Position numbers and translations under genes: made by a program. Below, piece by piece: positions 1-4,759 of a DNA stretch of 5,755 nt. The stretch comes from an uncultured Alphaproteobacteria bacterium. GTDB taxonomy: Bacteria; Pseudomonadota; Alphaproteobacteria; Bin95. Each line of letters begins with the position of its first letter. Positions within the stretch are counted from its first letter, which is position 1. The notes under the pieces were generated by a model. The model saw only the letters and a program-made list of their open reading frames with translations, ran no database searches and had not been told where the DNA came from. The stretch lies in assembly GCA_913060845.1 (NCBI GenBank), contig CAJXVF010000189.1:1-5755 (forward strand). The letters run 5' to 3'.

Positions 1-42
1 CCTCTCTATTCGTCGGCAGCGTCAGATGTGTATAAGAGACAG
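1..42 (+). other. Illumina Nextera i5 adapter with index (non-genomic)
   Basis: This is library adapter, not genome. Base 1 matches the last base of the P5 arm. Bases 2-9 (CTCTCTAT) match the i5 index I know as S502/N502. Bases 10-23 (TCGTCGGCAGCGTC) are the read-1 adapter arm, and bases 24-42 (AGATGTGTATAAGAGACAG) are the 19-base Tn5 mosaic end. The order arm, index, adapter, mosaic end is complete and without mismatch. Genomic sequence therefore begins at base 43, where the tagmentation event occurred. On the minus strand the adapter is open and is translated as a false C-terminal tail on the dioxygenase, ending at a TAG formed inside the index at 6-8. Confidence 0.98.
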
Positions 43-407
43 ATTGAGCAGAGGGATGCGCGCGGCTTGAATGCCGAGTCTGCATGCCATTGCATATTGG
101 CTTTCTGGTAGAACATCCGTCTGTCGTCCGCCGGTATCGTCTCACGAGTATTGATATCGATGTTGGATTGGCGTGCGAACACACTGCCCGCCGCCGGATT
201 GCCTTTCAGCGTCTTTTCGCATTTGCCGAAATGTTCTGAAAACGCAATCTGCGTTTCGTCCGTCAGGGGTTTACTGCGAATAATGACGAGTGAATAAGCT
301 TCGAATGCAGCGCGCACGGGCTTGAACTGCTCCGTCGAAACGCCTGCGTTGATATCAAGCCCAGTGATCTCACAGCCAAACGCCGCGTTGAGTGGTGTGA
401 CTTCCAT
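43..407 (-). CDS. TauD/TfdA family Fe(II)/2-oxoglutarate dioxygenase, N-terminal part only
   Basis: Only the N-terminal 121 codons are present; the gene is cut by the adapter at base 42. The family uses Fe(II), O2 and 2-oxoglutarate to hydroxylate small organic substrates in the cytoplasm, often so that sulfite, phenol or another group is released. The start region (MEVTPLNAAFGCEITGLDI) is the usual TauD/TfdA opening. A TfdA-like stretch (LTDETQIAFSEHFG) follows at about residues 49-62. The HxD iron-binding pair sits in WHADSAF as H108 and D110. The distal histidine and the 2-oxoglutarate-binding arginine lie outside the window. Spacing and wording of the HxD region look closer to TfdA than to TauD, but the substrate cannot be assigned. 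I chose ATG at 407 because GGAG lies at 417-420 and family homology begins there; an in-frame TTG at 437 would add ten unconserved residues. It starts 4 bases after the sulfhydrylase stop, so the two are probably co-transcribed. Confidence 0.87.
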
Positions 408-411
408 GGGG

Positions 412-1701
412 TCAAGCTCCCGCCATTGCTTGTTCAAGGTCAGCGATCAGATCTTTCGCCGTTTCTAGGCCAATGGAAATACGCAGCACATCTGGGCCAG
501 CTCCGGCACTGATCTGCTGTTCTTCCGTCAACTGCCGGTGTGTGGTGGAAGCTGGGTGCAAGATGAGGCTGCGTGTATCGCCAAGGTTCGCTAGATGGCT
601 GAACAGCTCACAGCTTTCCACCAGTTTCAGGCCAGCCTCATACCCGCCCTTAACGCCGAACGTGAAGACGGAGCCCGCTTTGCCGCCGAGGTATTTGTCT
701 GCCAGCGGCTTATACTTATTGCCCTCTAGCCCGGCATAGGAGACCCAGGCGACCTTCGGGTGGGTGTTCAGGAATTGCACAATTTCTGCTGCGTTCTGGC
801 AATGCCGTTCCATACGAAGCGGCAAGGTTTCAGACCCCGTGATGGCAAGAAAGGCATTCATCGGCGCCATAGTCGGCCCAAGATCGCGCAGGCCAACGGC
901 GTGGCCATGGACGGTCATCGCCAGGTCGCCGAAGGTCTCAAAGAAGTTCAGGCCGTGATAGGCGGGCTCTGGTTGTGTTAGGCTTGGGAATTTGTCGTTC
1001 TGTGCCCAATTGAAATTGCCGCTGTCCACGACCATTCCGCCCATCGCATTACCGTGGCCGGAGATGAACTTGGTGGTGGAATGGATAACAATATCGGCCC
1101 CCCATTCGAATGGCCGACAAAGCGCAGGGCTGGCCATGGTGTTATCGACAATCAGCGGCACGCCTGCTGCATGGGCCAATTCCGCCAGCGGCTCCAGGTC
1201 AGAGATAACGCCGCCAGGGTTCGCCAAGCTTTCGCAGAACAGCGCTTTGACGGTGGGTTTCTTCAGGGCTGCCTCGACGGCGGCAAAGTCGTCCACATTC
1301 ACCATCTCACAATCCCAGCCGAACTTCTGGAACGTCCGCATGAATTGGGTGACGGACCCGCCGTAGAGCTTGTTTGCGGCGACGAAACTGGCACCGGGCT
1401 CCATCAGCGTGAACATCGCCAGCATCTGTGCAGCATGGCCGGATGCAGTCGCGGTCGCACCCCGTCCGCCTTCAAGGGCGGCGACCCGTTCTTCGAGCAC
1501 GGATACGGTTGGGTTGCCGAGCCGCGAATAGATGTAGCCGTAATCTTGGAGATTGAAGAGTGAGGCCGCGTGGTCCGCATCATCAAACACATAGGCGGTG
1601 GTTTGATATATCGGCGTCGAGCGTGCGCCGGTGGCTGGGTCGGGTGCCGCACCTGCGTGGATGGCCAGCGTTTCGAAGCCGTAGGGGCTTTCTTGCGTCA
1701 T
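412..1701 (-). CDS. metY: O-acetylhomoserine sulfhydrylase (O-acetylhomoserine aminocarboxypropyltransferase)
   Basis: Cytoplasmic PLP enzyme of the Cys/Met metabolism family. It joins O-acetylhomoserine with sulfide (or methanethiol) to give homocysteine (or methionine) and acetate. The 429-residue length is normal for this group and longer than the roughly 380-400 typical of cystathionine enzymes. Visible signatures are GFETLAIHAG (8-17); YSRLGNPT (58-65), with Tyr and Arg that bind the PLP phosphate of the partner subunit; SGHAAQ (87-92); D186 in VDNT for the PLP ring nitrogen; and the Schiff-base K211 in HSTTKFISGHG. The C-terminal substrate-binding stretch (SLILHPASTTH, 378-388) is intact. 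Start ATG is preceded by GGAAAG at 1711-1716, 9 bases away. The gene lies 16 bases after the CoA-binding gene and 4 bases before the dioxygenase, in one operon. Cystathionine gamma-synthase and beta-lyase are less likely because of the length and the long insert at about 228-265. Confidence 0.95.
   Translation of the reverse strand: MTQESPYGFETLAIHAGAAPDPATGARSTPIYQTTAYVFDDADHAASLFNLQDYGYIYSRLGNPTVSVLEERVAALEGGRGATATASGHAAQMLAMFTLMEPGASFVAANKLYGGSVTQFMRTFQKFGWDCEMVNVDDFAAVEAALKKPTVKALFCESLANPGGVISDLEPLAELAHAAGVPLIVDNTMASPALCRPFEWGADIVIHSTTKFISGHGNAMGGMVVDSGNFNWAQNDKFPSLTQPEPAYHGLNFFETFGDLAMTVHGHAVGLRDLGPTMAPMNAFLAITGSETLPLRMERHCQNAAEIVQFLNTHPKVAWVSYAGLEGNKYKPLADKYLGGKAGSVFTFGVKGGYEAGLKLVESCELFSHLANLGDTRSLILHPASTTHRQLTEEQQISAGAGPDVLRISIGLETAKDLIADLEQAMAGA
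417..420 (-). promoter_or_regulatory. Shine-Dalgarno site deciding the dioxygenase start
   Basis: GGAG on the minus strand lies 9 bases before ATG 405-407, inside the last codons of the upstream sulfhydrylase gene. It supports ATG 407 over the in-frame TTG at 437, and suggests translational coupling between the two genes. Confidence 0.6.
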
Positions 1702-1717
1702 GAGATTGGTCTTTCCG

Positions 1718-2203
1718 TTATGCCCGCGCCCGGCGGCGCTTGGATGAAATCACGCCAGAATTAACGCCAGACCAGCCAATTTCGCCGTTCAGCCGTGCGA
1801 ATTCAATCTTCGGGCAGCGGTCCATCACGACGTTCATGCCTGCCGCTTCTGCGCGCGCGGCCGCTGCATCATTACGGACGGTGAGTTGCATCCAAACTGT
1901 CTTCGCGCCGATCTCAATGGCTTCATCGGCTATGGGGCCAGCGGCTTCTGAATTCCGGAAGATATCAACCATATCAATTGGCTCAGGAACGGATTTCAGG
2001 TCCCCGTAAACCGTCTCGCCTAGAATTTCCTGGCCAGCGGCACCAGGGTTCACAGGGATTACGCGATACCCCTTTGCCTGGAGATATTTCATCACGAAAT
2101 AGCTTGGCCTGTTCCATTTTGGGCTGGCACCAACCATGGCGACGGTTTTGGTACTGTCCAGCACTTCGCGGATATAGGTGTTTGAATAGGCGTCGTGGTC
2201 CAT
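1718..2203 (-). CDS. CoA-binding (YccU-like) domain protein
   Basis: A 161-residue single-domain protein of the CoA-binding family, a Rossmann-like fold related to the nucleotide-binding half of succinyl-CoA synthetase. No reaction is established for the family; CoA or a related nucleotide is the presumed ligand. Visible motifs are VGAS (24-27), the usual glycine-rich turn after the first strand; NRPSY (31-35); IPVNPG (49-54); IDMVDIFRNSE (76-86); and RCPKIE (129-134) near the end. The C-terminus is strongly basic (KRRRARA). It is first in a leftward operon with an O-acetylhomoserine sulfhydrylase, a pairing I recall as frequent in alphaproteobacteria, so a role in sulfur or acyl-CoA metabolism is plausible but inferred. 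The start is uncertain: ATG 2203 fits the family opening (MDHDAYS). An in-frame ATG at 2215 adds MARH, but its AAGGG directly abuts the codon and is too close to act as its ribosome site. Confidence 0.88.
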   Translation of the reverse strand: MDHDAYSNTYIREVLDSTKTVAMVGASPKWNRPSYFVMKYLQAKGYRVIPVNPGAAGQEILGETVYGDLKSVPEPIDMVDIFRNSEAAGPIADEAIEIGAKTVWMQLTVRNDAAAARAEAAGMNVVMDRCPKIEFARLNGEIGWSGVNSGVISSKRRRARA

Positions 2204-2285
2204 GTGTCGGGCCATCCCTTGCGGCAGAGCGTATGATAAGCCAAGCCTACCGCAGTGGATTTACAGGCGCTACAGGAGCAAAGCG
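2204..2285. promoter_or_regulatory. Divergent intergenic region, presumed promoters of both operons
   Basis: This short gap separates the leftward sulfur operon from the rightward SDR operon, so both promoters probably lie here or just inside the flanking coding ends. The best element is an AT-rich core: TATGAT at 2232-2237 on the plus strand, with TATCAT at 2233-2238 on the minus strand, either of which could be a -10 box. No good -35 box sits 16-18 bases upstream on either strand, so an activator-dependent or non-standard promoter is possible. A tandem AAGCC pair at 2238-2247 and a 5-base inverted repeat (TGCGG at 2220, CCGCA at 2250) are too short to call operators. No terminator or riboswitch-like fold is evident. 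Confidence 0.35.
2274..2278 (+). promoter_or_regulatory. Strong Shine-Dalgarno site for the SDR gene
   Basis: AGGAG lies 7 bases before ATG 2286-2288. It fixes the SDR start there and argues against longer in-frame starts reaching back to 2202, which would overlap the divergent gene and add 28 residues with no family similarity. Confidence 0.75.
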
Positions 2286-3065
2286 ATGGCGAAACGGGAT
2301 TTGGCAGGCAAGGTCGTCTGGATTACAGGCGGCGGCACGGGCATCGGCCAAGGGGCGGCGGAGAAGCTGGCGGAGGCCGGGTGCCACTTCATTCTATCAG
2401 GCCGTCGAGTGGAGCCATTGGAGGCGTCAGCCGCTGCATTGCGGGATGCAGGCGGATCAGCCGAAGTCCTGCAATTGGACGTGGCTGATGCAGATGCGGT
2501 TGATGCTGCAGCCCAAGCGATTTCCGTTAAACACGGGCGCTTGGATATTCTGTTGAACAGTGCAGGCATCAACACGGCTAATCGCCGCTTCGCCAACTTC
2601 TCCACGAAGGATTGGAAGGCCGTTGTCGATGTGAATTTGAGCGGTGTGTTCTATTGCATCCAAGCCGCATTGCCGATGTTGCGCGCGGCGGGCGATGGGC
2701 TGGTGATCAACATTTCGTCCTGGGCCGGAAATCACATCAACTACCTGACAGGCCCCGGATATACCGCCACCAAATACGGCGTCGGCGCTATGTCAGAGGT
2801 GCTGAACATGGAGGAATTCCAGAACGGCGTGCGGGCAACATCAGTCTACCCAGCCGAAGTCGCAACACCCATCCTGGACAGCCGCCCCGTGCCTGTGACG
2901 GACGCGGACAAAGCCCGTATGGCCCAGCCGGAAGACCTGGGCGATGTGGTGCTGCTCCTGGCGGAATTGCCTGGCCGCGTTTGCATCAATGAGATCACTG
3001 TCAGCCCAACCTATAACCGCCTTTATATGGGGCAGGGCGGCAGCATGGCGCCGGATGCGGAGTAA
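2286..3065 (+). CDS. Short-chain dehydrogenase/reductase (SDR), classical type
   Basis: A 259-residue classical SDR, the normal length for the family. It catalyses NAD(P)-dependent oxidation of an alcohol or reduction of a carbonyl; the substrate is not known. The Rossmann motif TGGGTGIG is at 14-21. The SGRR segment (38-41) after the second strand has arginines that commonly favour NADP(H). D65 in LQLDV contacts adenine. NSAG (91-94) replaces the more usual NNAG. N117 in VDVNLSG, S145 in INISS, and Y159 with K163 in YTATK complete the catalytic tetrad. The C-terminal half (VYPAEVATPILDSRP, then PEDLGD) resembles the broad COG4221-type alcohol dehydrogenases of unknown specificity. It is first in a rightward operon; paaI starts 5 bases after its stop, with its ribosome site in the last codon. 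Context (thioesterase, ammonia-lyase) hints at small-molecule catabolism only. Confidence 0.93.
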   Translation: MAKRDLAGKVVWITGGGTGIGQGAAEKLAEAGCHFILSGRRVEPLEASAAALRDAGGSAEVLQLDVADADAVDAAAQAISVKHGRLDILLNSAGINTANRRFANFSTKDWKAVVDVNLSGVFYCIQAALPMLRAAGDGLVINISSWAGNHINYLTGPGYTATKYGVGAMSEVLNMEEFQNGVRATSVYPAEVATPILDSRPVPVTDADKARMAQPEDLGDVVLLLAELPGRVCINEITVSPTYNRLYMGQGGSMAPDAE

Positions 3066-3070
3066 CGACC

Positions 3071-3517
3071 ATGTCCAAGGAACGGGACGCCTTTGCCGCC
3101 AAAGTCGCTGATGCGCTGTTTGCGCGGGATATGACCGCACAGCGTCTCGGTATGGCGCTTGAAGCTGTGACCATGGGGGCGGCCACCCTGTCGATGACGG
3201 TCACGGAGGACATGTTGAACGGCCACGGCGTTGCCCATGGCGGCTATATCTTCACGCTAGCGGATACGGCCTTCGCCTATGCTTGCAACGGCGAAAACGT
3301 CGCGACACTTGCCCAACACTGCCAAATCACCTTCGTCGCCCCCGGCAAACAAGACGAACGCCTGACCGCCACCGCCACCGAACTCTCCAAAACCGGCCGC
3401 AGCGGCCTCTACGACGTAGAAGTCCGTGGCAGTGACGGCAGATTGGTAGCAGCCTTCCGGGGTGCCTCACGGACGGTGGGCGGGGCGACGGATGCGGGAT
3501 TGGGGGCGGTGCCGTGA
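3071..3517 (+). CDS. paaI: PaaI-type hotdog-fold acyl-CoA thioesterase
   Basis: A 148-residue cytoplasmic hotdog thioesterase, the size of E. coli PaaI. It hydrolyses the CoA thioester of (hydroxy)phenylacetyl-type or similar acyl groups, in phenylacetate degradation or as a CoA-salvage enzyme. The diagnostic segment MLNGHGVAHGGYIFTLADT (48-66) is nearly identical to PaaI. It contains N50, the HGG turn (56-58) and D65, which aligns with the catalytic aspartate of PaaI; AFAYACN follows at 67-73. The FRGASRTVGG end (129-138) also matches the family. No other paa gene is nearby, so the exact substrate is open. Start ATG has GGAG at 3059-3062, 8 bases upstream, across the SDR stop region. The stop TGA shares bases with the GTG of the following PhzF remnant. 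The tail after residue 138 (ATDAGLGAVP) is Gly/Ala-rich, encoded by G-runs, and may be altered by the adjacent rearrangement. Confidence 0.92.
   Translation: MSKERDAFAAKVADALFARDMTAQRLGMALEAVTMGAATLSMTVTEDMLNGHGVAHGGYIFTLADTAFAYACNGENVATLAQHCQITFVAPGKQDERLTATATELSKTGRSGLYDVEVRGSDGRLVAAFRGASRTVGGATDAGLGAVP
3459..3506 (+). other. Cluster of five G-runs at the end of paaI (possible G-quadruplex)
   Basis: Five runs of three or more G lie at 3459-3462, 3478-3480, 3482-3485, 3496-3498 and 3502-3506. The last four are separated by 1, 10 and 3 bases. One loop is longer than the usual limit of 7, so this is a non-canonical quadruplex candidate. It directly precedes the point where PhzF similarity starts mid-protein at 3514. 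It is coding sequence, so codon choice for glycine and alanine is the simple alternative. Confidence 0.45.
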
Positions 3518-3780
3518 TCGAGACGGCGCCTGGTGCATCTATGGGCTACGATTTCGTATCTCGCATGTTTGCTCCCGCCGTCGGCATTAATGAGGATCCG
3601 GTGACGGGTGCAGCGCACTGCGTCCTGGCGCCATATTGGGCAGGCAGGCTTGGCAAGCGATCGCTGAAGGCCCGGCAGATATCGGCGCGCGGCGGCGATG
3701 TTGGCTGCATCGTTGATGGCGACCGGGTGATTCTGTCCGGAACTGCAGCTCTTTATATGCAAGGCCAGATCAACATCTAG
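3514..3780 (+). pseudogene. C-terminal remnant of a PhzF-family isomerase/epimerase-like protein
   Basis: The 88-codon open frame resembles only the last third of PhzF-family proteins, which are normally about 260-300 residues with a two-domain diaminopimelate-epimerase-like fold. Matching segments are TAPGA (4-8), YDFVSRMFAPAVGINEDPVTG (12-32), AHCVLAPYW (34-42), ARQISARGG (53-61) and GDRVILSG (69-76). The N-terminal domain, including the conserved glutamate that acts in PhzF catalysis, is absent. The D28 position of the DPxTG motif is kept, but the next conserved serine (TGSAH in PhzF) is alanine here (TGAAH). Family similarity begins at the second codon, so the break is sharp. GTG 3514 overlaps the paaI stop and could allow translation by coupling, but a folded active enzyme is unlikely. 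There are no stops or frameshifts in the remnant, so the loss is recent, or it is an assembly deletion, or the piece is still selected. Confidence 0.8.
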
Positions 3781-3796
3781 AACGCGGAGAAGATGG

Positions 3797-4759
3797 ATGA
3801 CGAAAGCGACAGCAGAGGCAATTTCCGCAGCACGGAACGTCGTTTACCAGACGATGCCGCCAACGCCGACGCATAGCTATCCGCTGTTGAATGCAAAGGC
3901 GGGCGTGGAGGTTTTCGTAAAGCACGAGAACCACACGCCCGTCGGCGCCTTCAAAGTGCGTGGCGGCCTGAACTTCATGGCTGGATACAAAGCGGACGGG
4001 AATAGCCAGGGCGTTATCACAGCGACCCGTGGCAATCACGGCCAGTCCATCGCCTTTGCCGCATCGCGGGCGGGCGTGGAGGCGACGATTGTCGTGCCTG
4101 AAGGCAATAGCGTTGAGAAGAACGCGGCAATGGAAACGCTTGGTGGCAAGCTGGTTGTCCACGGCCATGATTTCGAAGCGGCAGCAGAACATGCAGCCGA
4201 ACTGGCTAAGACTGAAGGCCTTTACATGCTGCCGTCCTTCGACGAGCGCCTTGTTGCGGGTGTAGCGACCTACGCAATGGAGCTGTTTGAGGCAGCCCAC
4301 AATTTGGACGCCGTCTATGCGCCTATCGGGTTGGGATCTGGTATTTGTGGCATCATCTCTGCCCGGGATGCGCTGGGGCTGAAGACAGAGATTGTCGGCG
4401 TCGTGTCTGAGGGGGCACCTTGCTACGCGTTATCGTTTGACGCTGGCGCACCGATTTCCACAAACTCTGCCGATACAATGGCGGATGGCATGGCTTGCCG
4501 TACACCGGTCGCTGCCGCGGTCGAGACGATCAATGCGGGCGTTGCCCGTATCGTCCGGGTGAGTGATGCAGAAATCGCTGCTGCGATGGCCATATATTAT
4601 TCAGATACCCACAATATTGCTGAAGGTGCGGGAGTAGCCCCATTGGCGGCATTGATGCAGGAGAAAGATAAGATGGCGGGCAAGCGCGCTGGTGTTGTGC
4701 TGTCCGGCGGCAATATTGACCGCAGCCTGTATCTAGAAACGCTGTCCGGTCAGGCTTAG
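3797..4759 (+). CDS. Fold-type II PLP enzyme, threonine/serine dehydratase-like
   Basis: A 320-residue cytoplasmic PLP enzyme of the tryptophan-synthase-beta superfamily, annotated by similarity as threonine/serine dehydratase: hydroxy amino acid to 2-oxo acid plus ammonia. It is the length of catabolic TdcB-type enzymes and has no C-terminal ACT regulatory domain, so isoleucine feedback is not expected. K53 in GAFKVRGG is the Schiff-base lysine. TRGNHGQS (77-84) provides the asparagine loop. GLGSG (178-182) is the phosphate-binding glycine loop, and LSGGNID (302-308) closes the cofactor site. Several of these differ from canonical dehydratases: SFK is AFK, the residue before GNH is Arg78-Gly79, and GGGGL is GLGSG. 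This points to a separate subfamily whose substrate should not be assumed. Start ATG has GGAG at 3786-3789; a nearby out-of-frame ATG at 3793 is not used. It is last in the rightward operon, 16 bases after the PhzF remnant. Confidence 0.9.
   Translation: MTKATAEAISAARNVVYQTMPPTPTHSYPLLNAKAGVEVFVKHENHTPVGAFKVRGGLNFMAGYKADGNSQGVITATRGNHGQSIAFAASRAGVEATIVVPEGNSVEKNAAMETLGGKLVVHGHDFEAAAEHAAELAKTEGLYMLPSFDERLVAGVATYAMELFEAAHNLDAVYAPIGLGSGICGIISARDALGLKTEIVGVVSEGAPCYALSFDAGAPISTNSADTMADGMACRTPVAAAVETINAGVARIVRVSDAEIAAAMAIYYSDTHNIAEGAGVAPLAALMQEKDKMAGKRAGVVLSGGNIDRSLYLETLSGQA
4756..4759. other. Convergent stop-codon overlap
   Basis: The dehydratase TAG (4757-4759, plus strand) and the stator gene TAA (4756-4758, minus strand) share bases. 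There is no intergenic space, and I see no inverted repeat with a T-tract on either side, so any terminator must lie inside the opposite gene or termination is Rho-dependent. Confidence 0.9.

Noticed and set aside
1..42. Transposon end, because the mosaic end derives from Tn5
   Set aside because: The adjoining index and sequencing adapter show it is library material; no transposase or target duplication is present.
6..437. A complete 143-residue protein on the minus strand with a TTG start and TAG stop
   Set aside because: The last 11 codons and the stop are adapter, the codon before them (residue 132, Ile) takes its last base from the adapter, and the first ten residues precede the conserved family start at ATG 407, which has its own GGAG. 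The genuine content is 43-407, partial.
1054..1563. 169-codon open frame on the plus strand opposite the sulfhydrylase
   Set aside because: It is antisense to a well-conserved gene and the translation has no recognisable family features; it is a shadow of codon bias.
2204..2215. ATG 2215 as the start of the CoA-binding gene
   Set aside because: AAGGG lies directly against this codon with no spacer, and family similarity begins at ATG 2203 (MDHDAY). Kept as a possible alternative, not excluded.
2220..2254. Inverted repeat TGCGG/CCGCA as an operator
   Set aside because: Five-base arms 25 bases apart are expected by chance in GC-rich DNA, and the flanks do not extend the pairing.
2202..2285. 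Longer start for the SDR gene
   Set aside because: The added 28 residues have no SDR similarity and overlap the divergent gene's start; AGGAG at 2274-2278 with ATG 2286 fits the family N-terminus.
3514..3780. A functional PhzF enzyme encoded here
   Set aside because: Only about a third of the usual length is present, the N-terminal domain with its catalytic glutamate is missing, and the conserved serine after DPxTG is alanine.
3770..4300. 176-codon open frame on the minus strand opposite the dehydratase
   Set aside because: It overlaps a conserved PLP enzyme for its whole length, is rich in Cys, His and Arg as shadow frames are, and has no ribosome site of note.
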